A stretch of DNA of 64,000 nt, taken from NCBI GenBank assembly GCA_965200795.1, contig CBDAVB010000028.1, positions 25,224 through 89,223 of the forward strand, read 5' to 3'. Position 1 is the first letter of the stretch, and the number at the start of each line of letters is the position of its first letter. The notes under the pieces were generated by a model. That model did not search any database. It had not been told where the DNA came from and was given only the letters and a program-made list of their open reading frames with translations. The translations under genes and the position numbers were made by a program. Source of the stretch: Parashewanella sp965200795. Lineage in GTDB: Bacteria; Pseudomonadota; Gammaproteobacteria; Enterobacterales; Shewanellaceae. Below, in pieces: positions 44,352 to 54,272 of the stretch.

Positions 44352-47300
44352 TCATGCCAGTTCAGTGTCTGAATTCAGCGTTTGCTCCAGATAATGCCGC
44401 ATGTCCTCTGACGGCAGCGGTCTTGAAAAATAATAGCCCTGCATGAGATAACAGCCCCGGCCGATCAAATGCTCCATTTGATCGTAGGTTTCAATGCCTT
44501 CCGCCACCACATCTAAACGCAGATTACGGGCTAATTCGATGATGCTCGCCACAATCGCCTGATCGGCGCCGTTGTGGTTAATATCAATAATAAACTTACG
44601 GTCAATTTTTAAGGTATTCACCGGGAAGTTGCGCAGGTAGGCTAATGACGAATAACCCGTGCCGAAATCATCGATGGCTACCGTAATCCCCAGTAACTGC
44701 AACTGCGACAGGTGCTTTTGCGCCTGTTCGACCTCTCTCATCAGCACGCCTTCGGTGATTTCCAAACCAATATGTTTACCCTCAACGCCGGTTTCAATCA
44801 TCACTTCTTTAATGGCATCAACATAATCGGGCTGCAAAAAATGCGCCGCTGACACGTTGACGGAGACTTTAAAGTCACCGCGGTATTGTTTATGCCACTG
44901 ACTCAGCTGCTCACAGGCGGTTTTAAATACCCAGCGGTCAATGTCGATAATAAGCCCCGCGGATTCGGCGACTTCGATGAAAACATCCGGCCTGATAAAA
45001 CCGTCTTCCGGGTGTTTCCAGCGCAGCAATGCTTCCATACCAATTAACCTGTCACCCTCAAGAATATTAATCTGCGGTTGGTAATGAAGCTCTAATTGAT
45101 TTTTCTCAATCGCTTTTCTCAGCTCTGACTCAATGCGCAAGCAATACAGATTTTTCTCATTACGGGCACTTGAAAAGTAACGCACATTACCCGGCCCGTC
45201 CTCTTTGGCATGATACATGGCCAGATCGGCGTTTTTAATCAAAGCGTCAGGCTTGGTCGCATGATCCGGCCACAGACTGACGCCGATACTGGTGCTGATG
45301 TAAAATTCCCGTTCAAACAGTCTGAACGGCGCCTCGATGCTGCGATGAATACGTTTTGCGACCTCATCGACTTCCTGAATATCAGCGATATCAGGTATCA
45401 GCAAGACAAATTCATCACCGCCGAAACGACTCAGCACAGCGTTATCCGCCACCGATTCCCGGATGCGGCTGGCCGCCTCAATTAATAGCGCGTCCCCCGT
45501 GTTGTGACCGTAGGAATCGTTAATATTCTTGAAACGATCTAAGTCCATGAACATTAACGCCAGGCGACGGTTCTGCCGCCGCGCCTGCTGAACGGTATTC
45601 AGCAACTTTTCAGAAAATAAGGTACGGTTAGCCAGCCCCGTCAGCGGGTCAAAATTAGCCAGACGTCTGAGTTTTTCCTCAGCGCTTTTGCGTTGGCTGA
45701 TATCAGAGAATACCGCCACATATTTACTCGCTGTATAAGGCTTTGATTTAATGTGCGATAAGGTAATCCAAACCGGTATTTTTTTACCTGTCAGATCTCT
45801 GAATCGCAACTCCCCGGCCCAGTGGTTGTCATTGCCGAGCAGCTTGCCGATAGCGCAATTCGCGGTCAAAATAATGTTTGAGAAGCTCAGGGCCTGGATA
45901 TTATCACCGCTTGTAGTATCAAGGAGCGTTTTAGCCGCGGGGTTAGCCGCGATAGCGACTTCATTTTCATCAAAGATCAAAACGCCTTCAGAAGTATTCG
46001 CGAACGCTTCCGCCAGCAAATCGGCCTGCTCCTCTAAGTTTCTGGCACAGGTCACGTCAGTGTATATACCCGCTACCGTTCTCACTTTGGATAAATCTGA
46101 GCTGAACCTGACAGGCCGGCCTTTGGCTCTTATCCAGCGCCAGTTTCCGTCAACATCCATCTGCCGGTACTCGGCGTCAAAATTATCGGTGTTGCCCGCG
46201 AGCATCTCATTCCATTTGGTCATGACATAGGCTTGATCATCGGGATGAATCTTCAGCTGCTCTAAATCATAAATTTTTCGTTCAGAAGACTTATTGAAAA
46301 TTTTCGAGTAATTACCGACATAAAGCTGCGCCCGGGCGCAGTCCCACTCCCATAAGTCTGAATCACTGCTTTTTAACGCCTGCTGCAATCTGTCCTGGGT
46401 TTCCTGTAACTCTGCGTTTAAGCGTCTGAACTTCTCCGTTCTGTTTTGATGCCGGAGAATAATCAGCATACCGATAGTAAACACCGCGAAAGCTAATAGT
46501 GACTTAAATTGCTCTGAATGCCACCAGTGCTGAGAAATCGTGAAATGAAACTCGTAAGGTTTATTGATACCTTGCCCCGTTTTTTCATTAACCAATTGCA
46601 GAGTGTAATTACCCGGCGCGAGATTGGATAAATTAATCTGGGCATTACCGGGAATATGAATAAAGGCTCTCTGCAGCGGGATCTGATTACTTACCAACCG
46701 GTACTTCACTCCCCTGAGCTCAGTATCAAGATAATCATGACCGGCAATATGAAAGCTGATCAAACCGGCGCCGGGTTCAAAAATAGTCCCGGATTTATCA
46801 GGCAGCAGTCTGACATTCGAGTGACTTGAGTAGTAAGCGTCAATACCCGATACAAAAACGCCGTCATGCCGCACTCGTTTCGAAAGTTTATTATCCTCAA
46901 GGAGCATAACGCCTTTTGGAGTGCCGACAAACAATCCCGCCCCGGGCTGGTAAAACATCGCGCCTTCATTAAATTCTTTAGCGATCAGACCGTCGTTGAT
47001 ATCAAATGCGTTAAAGGCTGAATTTGCGGTATTGTATTGCAGTAACACGCCGTTTCGGCAACCGATATATTTATAGTCCCCGGTTTCGGCGAAGAAATAA
47101 GTGGTACTGCAGTCTTGTCCTATCATTGAATCAAGCGCGGTCACTTTGCCGGTTTTTATCTCATACTGATACATGCCCAGAAAGGTGGAGCCAAGCCAGA
47201 GCCGGTGTTCGTCAATTTGTGAGATATGGGAAACGGCGGGCAATATCTCTTTATTAAACTTCACCGGATTAATCGCGGTGAAAGCGCCATTTTTATAGAA

Positions 47301-48800
47301 GCCGAACACATACTCACCGCCCGTCCAGAGCACACCGCTTTTATCAACAAAAACACTCCGGAATACTTTACTTGTGTACTTACCCAGCTCAACAGGTTTG
47401 ATGTCCGGCGTACCGGCAAGCCATTGATAGAGACCGGCGGATGTAGCAAACCACCAGATTTGTGCCGCGGGATCAAAATACGACTGGTAAATCGTCTTAT
47501 TATCCAGCGATTCAGCCCCGCCGCTCCATTGCGCGAACGTCTGCGAGAACAGAGTCTCTTTATTGAAAACAAACAGCCCGTTAGTCGTGGCTAATAACAG
47601 GCGGCGCTTGTCTAAGGGCTTAATTTCATAAATTGATTCGCTGGGATTTAAGCCTTTAATGTTCACTAAAACGGATGATTTTATCTCGCGGTCAATCACC
47701 ATAAGCTGGTTTGAGTCAGCGGCATATAAATATCGCGCCTCACCGTAAACCGACCAGATATCCTGCTGTTTTAAAAAGTAAGGCGCGTCAACCGAGAACA
47801 CATCTTTTAAAAACTCGGCCTGCGGTGCCATAATCGCGACCTGATTCTGATATCCGGCGACCCAAACCAGATCGTTCTCATCCACCAGTAATTTTCTCGC
47901 TACTGAAAAGTTTTTACTCCGGATTAAACTTCTGCTTTCCCGGCTGAGTTCGTCAGTCGTCGTTTTGAACGAGTAAACGCCGGCTTCCGACGTCAGCCAC
48001 ACCTCATGCTTTGAATTTACGGCGGCAGAGAACGTCGCGTGCTCAAGCAGCGGCTTTGAGCGGATCTCCTGCCGTTCGGGACTGAGATGAATTTCAAAAA
48101 AGCCGCTATCAGACGCTAACCAGATCCGGTCACCGAGCTGAATTAACTGATGAATATTTTTAAAATCCAGAGACGATTTCAGCCATTGAAACGCGCCGCG
48201 GTCATTTAATACGCCTAACCTCTTATTCGTCGCCACCAGAGAACGAGCCCGGGACAAGGGCAGAATATCTCGGTATATTTCATCTTCCAGCCCGGGCAGC
48301 AAAGAGGTGTTTAACGCCGGAGCGTTAATGTCAGTAAAATAAATCAGCTGACCGTTAACCGTTAACAGCACTTTGCGCTCAGTAGTTAATGATCGCAGGC
48401 TGGCAAAACTTCCGGGCTTGAGTGTCCTGAAAGCGGGTAAATCGGCAGCGGCCGAAAATTCATTGGTTAAAGCGTCAAAGAAATACATCCCCTGAAAGGC
48501 GTCAAATAAAATTTTATTGTCACCGACGCTATGCAGACGCTCAAAAAATTCATCCTGCAGACGCAGATCACCTCTGCTTAAGTCAATGCGGGTCAGATCG
48601 GTATTCGTCGCCCGGAACAGGCCGTGATCGGTGGCAAACCAGATGAATCCGTGCTCATCCATAGTAAAGTCATTCACTATCGCATCCAAACCGTCAGCAC
48701 CGGAAATGATCCGCTGCACTGAAGAATGCGAGTAAACTGAGCCGCTGAAAAGTAAAAATGACAGTAATGACGTAATTATGCTTAAAAGGAATCTGATCAT
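44352..48800 (-). CDS. Sensor protein: beta-propeller, PAS, GGDEF and EAL domains
   Basis: A 1482-residue membrane protein. The ATG at 48800 gives a clean signal peptide (MIRFLLSIITSLLSFLLFSG). About 700 residues of periplasmic two-component-regulator propeller repeats follow (e.g. GFIWFATDHGLFRA), then a Y_Y_Y domain, one transmembrane helix (SLLAFAVFTIGMLIIL), two PAS domains, GGDEF (RFGGDEFVLL, near residue 1126) and EAL (MEALLRW, DDFGTGYSSLAYL). Both c-di-GMP motifs look intact. The RxxD inhibitory site before GGDEF is absent (VADN). It is probably a dual c-di-GMP enzyme responding to an extracellular ligand, perhaps a glycan. Confidence 0.92.
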   Translation of the reverse strand: MIRFLLSIITSLLSFLLFSGSVYSHSSVQRIISGADGLDAIVNDFTMDEHGFIWFATDHGLFRATNTDLTRIDLSRGDLRLQDEFFERLHSVGDNKILFDAFQGMYFFDALTNEFSAAADLPAFRTLKPGSFASLRSLTTERKVLLTVNGQLIYFTDINAPALNTSLLPGLEDEIYRDILPLSRARSLVATNKRLGVLNDRGAFQWLKSSLDFKNIHQLIQLGDRIWLASDSGFFEIHLSPERQEIRSKPLLEHATFSAAVNSKHEVWLTSEAGVYSFKTTTDELSRESRSLIRSKNFSVARKLLVDENDLVWVAGYQNQVAIMAPQAEFLKDVFSVDAPYFLKQQDIWSVYGEARYLYAADSNQLMVIDREIKSSVLVNIKGLNPSESIYEIKPLDKRRLLLATTNGLFVFNKETLFSQTFAQWSGGAESLDNKTIYQSYFDPAAQIWWFATSAGLYQWLAGTPDIKPVELGKYTSKVFRSVFVDKSGVLWTGGEYVFGFYKNGAFTAINPVKFNKEILPAVSHISQIDEHRLWLGSTFLGMYQYEIKTGKVTALDSMIGQDCSTTYFFAETGDYKYIGCRNGVLLQYNTANSAFNAFDINDGLIAKEFNEGAMFYQPGAGLFVGTPKGVMLLEDNKLSKRVRHDGVFVSGIDAYYSSHSNVRLLPDKSGTIFEPGAGLISFHIAGHDYLDTELRGVKYRLVSNQIPLQRAFIHIPGNAQINLSNLAPGNYTLQLVNEKTGQGINKPYEFHFTISQHWWHSEQFKSLLAFAVFTIGMLIILRHQNRTEKFRRLNAELQETQDRLQQALKSSDSDLWEWDCARAQLYVGNYSKIFNKSSERKIYDLEQLKIHPDDQAYVMTKWNEMLAGNTDNFDAEYRQMDVDGNWRWIRAKGRPVRFSSDLSKVRTVAGIYTDVTCARNLEEQADLLAEAFANTSEGVLIFDENEVAIAANPAAKTLLDTTSGDNIQALSFSNIILTANCAIGKLLGNDNHWAGELRFRDLTGKKIPVWITLSHIKSKPYTASKYVAVFSDISQRKSAEEKLRRLANFDPLTGLANRTLFSEKLLNTVQQARRQNRRLALMFMDLDRFKNINDSYGHNTGDALLIEAASRIRESVADNAVLSRFGGDEFVLLIPDIADIQEVDEVAKRIHRSIEAPFRLFEREFYISTSIGVSLWPDHATKPDALIKNADLAMYHAKEDGPGNVRYFSSARNEKNLYCLRIESELRKAIEKNQLELHYQPQINILEGDRLIGMEALLRWKHPEDGFIRPDVFIEVAESAGLIIDIDRWVFKTACEQLSQWHKQYRGDFKVSVNVSAAHFLQPDYVDAIKEVMIETGVEGKHIGLEITEGVLMREVEQAQKHLSQLQLLGITVAIDDFGTGYSSLAYLRNFPVNTLKIDRKFIIDINHNGADQAIVASIIELARNLRLDVVAEGIETYDQMEHLIGRGCYLMQGYYFSRPLPSEDMRHYLEQTLNSDTELA

Positions 48801-48824
48801 GAAATCACTAATGGTACAGAACAT

Positions 48825-49075
48825 TGCTATTGTTAGAATCTATTGTAATGATGTTACCAAAAATCAAAGAACAAAATCTTTGTTTCACGACATTAATTAG
48901 CCGTAAATGCCGTAAAATAAAAACCGTAACATCAGATTGCTGAGAAAGCGTATTCCCGGAAAAGCAGTTGCCGGCGCGCGTAAACGCGGAAAAAATTGCC
49001 GGCAGCAGGGCTTGAATGACAGTAAACGCCTATTCTTAAACAACAAACCTGCATCATTTTTAAAGGTCATCAACC
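48825..49075. repeat. Dispersed palindromic repeat fragment
   Basis: GCCGGCAGCAGGGCTTGAAT with GACAGTAAA at ~49000-49024 matches CCGGCAGCAAGACTTGAATG at ~41770. A related piece (GTCGTTATTTCATT) links 41820 and 63774. No ORF is present. These look like parts of one repeat family found in at least three intergenic regions of this window. Confidence 0.5.
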
Positions 49076-49474
49076 ATGAAGTTACAGCATTTAAACCAGG
49101 CGACGTACGATTACATTTACAAGGACATCTGTGAGTTTCGCAGTACCTTTGACTTACCCGTGGAAGATCCGCGGAGTCTGAACGATCAAATCGATACTCT
49201 GCACACCTCATTAATCACTGAGGAGCTGACCGAGCTCGCCCAAGCCGATTGTTTGGCTGAACCGGCTGACGTCATTGTCGACCCGGTCTATGTGTTAACG
49301 GGGCGGCTTGTTCATCTTGGTGCCAGAAACTATACTGACAACATTGAAATCAGCTATTTAGTCGAGCTGTTGCCCGCCGTCGCTCACAATCTGAAATTCG
49401 ACTTGAGCCTTCAGGTTCCCGGTAATCCTGGAATGCCGCACCGCTCTTCGCCGGCGCGGCGGCAAAAACGCTAA
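49076..49474 (+). pseudogene. Truncated nucleoside triphosphate pyrophosphohydrolase-like protein
   Basis: The first ~105 residues match the MazG-like/phosphoribosyl-ATP pyrophosphohydrolase-type family common in Shewanella and Vibrio: FRSTFDLPVEDPRSLNDQID, ITEELTEL and EPADVIVDPVYVLTGRLVHL with the metal-binding EE and ExxD residues. Relatives are about 180 residues long. Here the frame departs near residue 110 into a short Arg-rich tail, so the C-terminal third is lost, probably by deletion. The catalytic core may survive. Confidence 0.65.
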
Positions 49475-49477
49475 AGC

Positions 49478-50332
49478 TCAGACCCAGTAGCCGGCCGCTA
49501 AGCAGCCGAACATCACTAATCCCGCCCAGTTGCTATTAAGAAACGCCTTAAAACATTCCGGACGTCGCTTGTCTTTAATTAACCACTGCTGATAAAGGCT
49601 AAACCCGGCAAAGGCAATCATACCGAGCAGATAAATACCGCCGCGCTGATGACTTAAGCCGGCCATGGTAAAACACGCTAACGCTGACAGCTGGAAAATG
49701 CCGATGATCAGCGTATCAAAGCGCCCGAATAAAATGGCCGTCGATTTTACGCCGATTTTTAAATCATCTTCTCTGTCCACCATGCCGTACATGGTGTCAT
49801 AGGCGACGGTCCAGAACAGATTACCGAAGTACAGCCACCAGGCGACGGCCGGTAATTGGTCATTGACCGCCGCGTACGCCATAGGAATGGACCAGCTGAA
49901 TACCACACCCAAAAACACCTGCGGAAGGTGCGTCCACCGCTTCATAAACGGATACAGGACGGTCAGGATGATGCCCGCCACAGACAGCATGATGACGGTT
50001 TTATTGAGAAACAGTACTAATACAAACGCAATCAAAGCCAGAAAGGCAAACAGCCGCAGCGCTTCTGCGCCGCTGACTTCTCCCGTTGCCAGCGGACGGG
50101 TTTTAGTACGCTCGACTTTGCCGTCCACCTTACGATCCGCGAAGTCATTGATCACGCAGCCGCAGGCGCGCATTACAAACACACCGAGAGCAAAAATAAC
50201 TAACAGATGCCATTGCGGCCGGCCGTCAGAGGCCAAAAACAGCGACATCAGACACGGCCACAGCAGCAGTAACGTGCCTATCGGTTTGTCCATACGCGTC
50301 AGGCGCCAGTACGCGCCGAGCTTTTGATTCAT
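49478..50332 (-). CDS. ubiA: 4-hydroxybenzoate octaprenyltransferase
   Basis: A 284-residue integral membrane prenyltransferase that attaches the polyprenyl chain to 4-hydroxybenzoate in ubiquinone synthesis. The two Asp-rich motifs are present: NDFADRKVDGKVERTKTRPL and DREDDLKIGVKSTAILFG. About eight hydrophobic helices. It lies 9 bp downstream of uvrD on the same strand, so they are probably co-transcribed. Confidence 0.95.
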   Translation of the reverse strand: MNQKLGAYWRLTRMDKPIGTLLLLWPCLMSLFLASDGRPQWHLLVIFALGVFVMRACGCVINDFADRKVDGKVERTKTRPLATGEVSGAEALRLFAFLALIAFVLVLFLNKTVIMLSVAGIILTVLYPFMKRWTHLPQVFLGVVFSWSIPMAYAAVNDQLPAVAWWLYFGNLFWTVAYDTMYGMVDREDDLKIGVKSTAILFGRFDTLIIGIFQLSALACFTMAGLSHQRGGIYLLGMIAFAGFSLYQQWLIKDKRRPECFKAFLNSNWAGLVMFGCLAAGYWV

Positions 50333-50341
50333 TATTATGCT

Positions 50342-52543
50342 CTACACGAGTTGCAGTTTAGCGTAAGCGATGACTAACTTCTTCATCCCGACATCATCAA
50401 AGTTCACCTGAATCCGCGCCTTGGGTCCGGCGCCCTCAAGCTCCGTGATCCGTCCTTCTCCGAATTTCGCGTGCGCCACCCGCTGCCCGACTTTAAAACC
50501 GCTGTCATGACTGCGGGTAAACGCCGGCTTAGCCTGAGAATAACCGCTGCGGCGTCGCGACTCAGATGACATACGTGACGACGGCGGAATGGAAACCTGC
50601 GTTTTCAGGCGGATCTCGTCCACATGCTCAGCCGGAATCTCATTGATAAAACGCGACGGCCTTGAATAATCCTCACGACCGTAAATACGGCGGCATTCGG
50701 CATGGGTAATCGTCAGCTTTCGCATCGCGCGGGTCATGCCCACATAACACAAGCGGCGTTCTTCATCTAAGCGGTCACCTTCTTCCAGCGCCATTTTACT
50801 CGGAAAAATCCCTTCTTCGACACCCGCCATAAACACTTGCGCGAATTCCAGCCCTTTCGCCGAGTGCAGGGTCATCAGCTGCACCGCGTCGGTAAAGGCA
50901 TCGGCCTGGCCTTCGCCCGCCTCTAATGCCGCATGGGATAAAAAGCCGTTGAGCTCGCCCAGCTCCTGCAGATCCTCCGGTAGCTCAAAGGTCTTAGCGG
51001 CGGTAACTAATTCTTCCAGGTTATCGATTCTGGCTTGCGCTTTTTCGCCCTTCTCGGCTTGATACATGGCTTTCAGGCCGGAGTTCTGTATCACGGTATC
51101 CGTCATGCGGTACAGCGGCATATCCTGGGTGTCCTGGCGCATGGTGACAATTAAATCCATAAAACCGCATACCGCGTTGGCCGCTCTGGCGGCAAGCATT
51201 TTCTCGTCCAGCACTCGCACGCAGGCATGCCAGAGTGTTAACCGCTCCTGTCTTGCCGTGGTTCTTAAAATATCCAGCGTGCGATCGCCGATACCGCGGG
51301 CCGGCGTGTTAACCACACGCTCAAACGCCGCGTCATCATCTTTGCTGGCCATCAGCCGCAGATAGCCCATGGCGTCTTTGATTTCCTGGCGTTCGAAGAA
51401 TCGTAATCCGCCGTAAATCCGATAAGCGAGACTTTTATGCAACAGCGCCTCCTCAAGCACGCGTGATTGCGCGTTTGAGCGATAGAGGACGGCGCAGTCA
51501 CTTAAGCGGCCGCCGCTGTCATGCCAGTCGTTAATCCGGGAAACAATAAAACGCGCCTCGTCCAGTTCGTTAAAGGCACAATAGAGCGAAATTTTTTCGC
51601 CGTCTTTATCTTCGGTCCACAGGCTTTTACCCAATCGGTCAGGATTGTTGGCGATCAGCTCATTTGACGCTTTAAGAATATTGCCGGTCGAACGGTAATT
51701 TTGCTCAAGGCGAATGGTTTGCGCTCCCGGAAAGTCCTTAAGGAATTTATGCAGGTTTTCGACCTGAGCGCCGCGCCAGCCGTAAATCGACTGGTCGTCA
51801 TCACCCACAATCATCACATTGGCGTGATTGCCCGCCAAAATCCGGATCCACGCGTACTGAATGGCGTTAGTATCCTGAAATTCGTCGACAAGAATGTGTT
51901 TAAATCTGTCTTGGTAATGCGCCAGAACATGGGGCTTATTCAGCCAAAGCTCGTGAGCCCGCAGCAGAATCTCCGCGAAATCCACTAACCCGGCGCGATC
52001 ACAGGACTCTTGATACACCTGATAAATTTTTAACAGATTCTGCTCAACCGGAAACATACCGGCATCAATGTGCCCCGGACGTAAGCCCTGATCTTTTTTA
52101 GCGTTAACGTAACCCTGAGCTTGTCTCGGAGGATATCGTTTTTCATCCAGGTTGAGGCTTTTCATCACACGTTTGAGCAAACGCAGCTGATCATCAGCGT
52201 CGAGAATCTGAAAGCTCCGCGGTAATCCCGCGTCTTGATAATGGGTGCGCAGCAGCCGGTGAGCTAAGCCGTGGAACGTACCGATCCACATACGGCTAAT
52301 ATTGGCACCGACGACCTTTTCAACACGCTCACGCATTTCCGCGGCCGCTTTATTGGTAAAGGTCACCGCTAAAATTGAGAACGGGCTTTGGTGATCCGCT
52401 CGCAACAACCAGGCAATCCGATGTGTCAGTACCCGGGTTTTGCCGCTTCCGGCGCCCGCAAGCACTAACATACTGGATTGCGGTGCTGAGACGGCCTGTT
52501 TTTGTTTATCATTCAGACCGTCAAGTAAATAAGATACGTCCAT
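50342..52543 (-). CDS. uvrD: DNA helicase II UvrD
   Basis: A 733-residue SF1A helicase for excision and mismatch repair. Walker A is LVLAGAGSGKTRVLTHRIAW, motif II ILVDEFQDTN, motif III GDDDQSIYGWRGA, motif IV LEQNYRS and later TLHSAKGLEF and VGMTRAMRKL. The C-terminal Tudor-like domain GQRVAHAKFGEGRITELEG distinguishes UvrD/PcrA from Rep. Length is normal. It heads a pair with ubiA. Confidence 0.95.
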   Translation of the reverse strand: MDVSYLLDGLNDKQKQAVSAPQSSMLVLAGAGSGKTRVLTHRIAWLLRADHQSPFSILAVTFTNKAAAEMRERVEKVVGANISRMWIGTFHGLAHRLLRTHYQDAGLPRSFQILDADDQLRLLKRVMKSLNLDEKRYPPRQAQGYVNAKKDQGLRPGHIDAGMFPVEQNLLKIYQVYQESCDRAGLVDFAEILLRAHELWLNKPHVLAHYQDRFKHILVDEFQDTNAIQYAWIRILAGNHANVMIVGDDDQSIYGWRGAQVENLHKFLKDFPGAQTIRLEQNYRSTGNILKASNELIANNPDRLGKSLWTEDKDGEKISLYCAFNELDEARFIVSRINDWHDSGGRLSDCAVLYRSNAQSRVLEEALLHKSLAYRIYGGLRFFERQEIKDAMGYLRLMASKDDDAAFERVVNTPARGIGDRTLDILRTTARQERLTLWHACVRVLDEKMLAARAANAVCGFMDLIVTMRQDTQDMPLYRMTDTVIQNSGLKAMYQAEKGEKAQARIDNLEELVTAAKTFELPEDLQELGELNGFLSHAALEAGEGQADAFTDAVQLMTLHSAKGLEFAQVFMAGVEEGIFPSKMALEEGDRLDEERRLCYVGMTRAMRKLTITHAECRRIYGREDYSRPSRFINEIPAEHVDEIRLKTQVSIPPSSRMSSESRRRSGYSQAKPAFTRSHDSGFKVGQRVAHAKFGEGRITELEGAGPKARIQVNFDDVGMKKLVIAYAKLQLV

Positions 52544-52581
52544 TCTCGCCTCCCGAAAGATGAAGCGAGATTATACCTAAA

Positions 52582-52597
52582 CTGAAACCAGATTCAG
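52582..52597 (-). promoter_or_regulatory. Weak LexA-box-like palindrome upstream of uvrD
   Basis: CTGAAACCAGATTCAG has CTG-N10-CAG spacing and an AA/TT dyad, 39 bp upstream of the start codon. The consensus T/A next to CTG and CAG is missing, so it may not bind LexA, although uvrD is SOS-regulated in many relatives. Confidence 0.3.
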
Positions 52598-52616
52598 AGA
52601 GCCAGTCCAGAAATAA

Positions 52617-53132
52617 CTAGCCTCTTTGCCCCGGCATCATGGGACGACGCATTTGTGACACGTTTGCCTTAGTCTTGGCGCCCTGCTTAGAAGCTCCTGG
52701 CTTACCGGGCTTGTCCGTTATGCCCTGATTCAGATTATGGAGTTTTAAATCCCACTCCTCAGCCGCTTCAATCAATTCTCCGACCGCTTCTTTAATGAAA
52801 CCTTTCGGTTTGCCTGAGATAACGATATTCCGGTATACCGTCACATTGCGACATTCAGGTAAGATACCGATACCGAATCCGCCTCGAAACGGCTCAATGG
52901 CTCTTTCTCCTAACTCAACCACAAAATCACCCGGAACGTTATCAGGAATGGTATTTTGTGTAGTAACAGAGAGCCTCAAGCTCATCTCTTGATGATCGCG
53001 GTAGGCTGACAAAGATAAAACAATATCCCGTCCGTCTTCCTGACGGGATAATTCGCAGGTTAGTACATTGTCATCACCAAAAGTAATGCCTTCGATACCT
53101 AATTCAGAAAACGCTTCTTCAAAAATATCCAT
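52617..53132 (-). CDS. Small acidic protein resembling CesT-type chaperones
   Basis: A 171-residue protein. The N-terminal ~130 residues (MDIFEEAFSELGIEGITFGD, LTCELSRQEDGRDIVLSL, LSLRLSV) have the alternating helix and strand pattern of type III secretion chaperones of the CesT/Tir family. A low-complexity, basic Gly/Lys/Gln-rich tail ends in RRPMMPGQRG. No secretion genes adjoin it. Lacking a firm motif I treat the chaperone idea as tentative; it may also be a lineage-specific protein of unknown role. Confidence 0.45.
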   Translation of the reverse strand: MDIFEEAFSELGIEGITFGDDNVLTCELSRQEDGRDIVLSLSAYRDHQEMSLRLSVTTQNTIPDNVPGDFVVELGERAIEPFRGGFGIGILPECRNVTVYRNIVISGKPKGFIKEAVGELIEAAEEWDLKLHNLNQGITDKPGKPGASKQGAKTKANVSQMRRPMMPGQRG

Positions 53133-53284
53133 TGATCCACCGTGTTTAATATTAGTTAACCGAAATTCAATGTCTTATATTCAAGACTAGTAAAGCCGAA
53201 TTAAAACACCAAACTATAAGACTATTTTGCGCTCAGTGAATTAATGTGATCAAGGTAAGAAAATGAATTTTTGTTAATGTTTGA

Positions 53285-53320
53285 AAAAATCCGGCGTCGG
53301 TTCAGTGCGCCGCCGGTTAA
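53285..53320 (-). terminator. Terminator of the nfeD-SPFH operon
   Basis: CCGGCG / CGCCGG stem with ~14-nt loop, followed on the minus strand by ATTTTTT, just after the last SPFH gene. Confidence 0.65.
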
Positions 53321-53339
53321 AGATTAACAAAATAATATG

Positions 53340-54272
53340 TTATTTTAGTTTGAGATCGATACTGCTCAGCCAATGTTCAAAGTCCATCATATTGCCGGGC
53401 AAAATGACTTTATTTCCCTGCTGACCCAGTCCCTTAAACTGTTTCAGATACTGCTCGCCCAGCTGCATTCTGAGTGCGTTTTGCCCTCCCGGAGCGGCAA
53501 TCACGTCAGCTAATTTTTCAATGGATTGCGCCGTAGCCTGAGATACCGTTAAAATTTCTTCAGCTTTACCTTCTGCCTCATTGATCCGCTTTTGCATCTC
53601 ACCTTCTGATCGGTTGATCATTTCAGCTTTAATGCCCTCTGAGCGATTAATTTTACTTTGCTTGTCCCCCTCGCTTTTCGCCAGAACCGCCCGGCGTTCA
53701 CGCTCAGCATTAACCTGCATTTCCATTGCGTTTTTAACGGTTTGCGGCGGCGTGATGTTTTTAATTTCATAGCGATGAACACGTATTCCCCACAATGCGC
53801 CCGCCTGATCCAGCACCTCAACCACCTTTGCTGAAATCACGTCCCGCTCTTCAAAAGTACGATCCAATTCCAAGGTACCGATAACAGAGCGGGTTGTGGT
53901 TTGCGCCAGTTGAATCGCCGCGTAGCGATAATCGGTAATACCGTAACTGGCCTTAACCGGATCAACAACAGAAATATAAATGACGCCATCAACCTCAACA
54001 TTAACCTCATCTTTAGAGAAACACTCCTGAGGCGGAACATTGATGGTTTCCTCTTTCAAGTCGTGAATATAAGCCACTTTGTCAAAGAACGGTATTAGTG
54101 CGTGAAATCCCGCATCTAACGTGCTGCGGTATTTACCTAAGCGTTCTACAATATAAGCTGATTTTGTCGGAACCAATCTAATTGATTGGAATAACTTAAG
54201 TATAAAAATTATAAACAACAGACCCCATACGGCCGTCACAATGAAGTCGGTATTAAATTCAAGTCCTTTCAT
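53340..54272 (-). CDS. SPFH-domain (stomatin/QmcA-like) membrane protein 2
   Basis: A 310-residue protein with one N-terminal membrane helix (VWGLLFIIFILKLFQSI) and an SPFH/Band 7 domain (VPTKSAYIVERLGKYRSTLD, QLAQTTTRSVIGTLELD). A long coiled coil with repeated E-G-E/K-x-x-x-I-N-x-[SA]-E-G units follows (about residues 195-245). Its start overlaps the stop of the upstream SPFH gene (position 54272), so it arose by duplication within an operon. Such proteins form membrane microdomain scaffolds. Confidence 0.9.
   Translation of the reverse strand: MKGLEFNTDFIVTAVWGLLFIIFILKLFQSIRLVPTKSAYIVERLGKYRSTLDAGFHALIPFFDKVAYIHDLKEETINVPPQECFSKDEVNVEVDGVIYISVVDPVKASYGITDYRYAAIQLAQTTTRSVIGTLELDRTFEERDVISAKVVEVLDQAGALWGIRVHRYEIKNITPPQTVKNAMEMQVNAERERRAVLAKSEGDKQSKINRSEGIKAEMINRSEGEMQKRINEAEGKAEEILTVSQATAQSIEKLADVIAAPGGQNALRMQLGEQYLKQFKGLGQQGNKVILPGNMMDFEHWLSSIDLKLK

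Noticed and set aside
48897..49211. 104-codon minus-strand ORF opposite the pyrophosphohydrolase gene
   Set aside because: It overlaps the clearly recognisable plus-strand gene and repeat DNA, and shows no domain.
52582..52597. LexA box as firm evidence of SOS control of uvrD
   Set aside because: The CTG-N10-CAG spacing fits but the flanking consensus does not, so it is listed only as a weak site.
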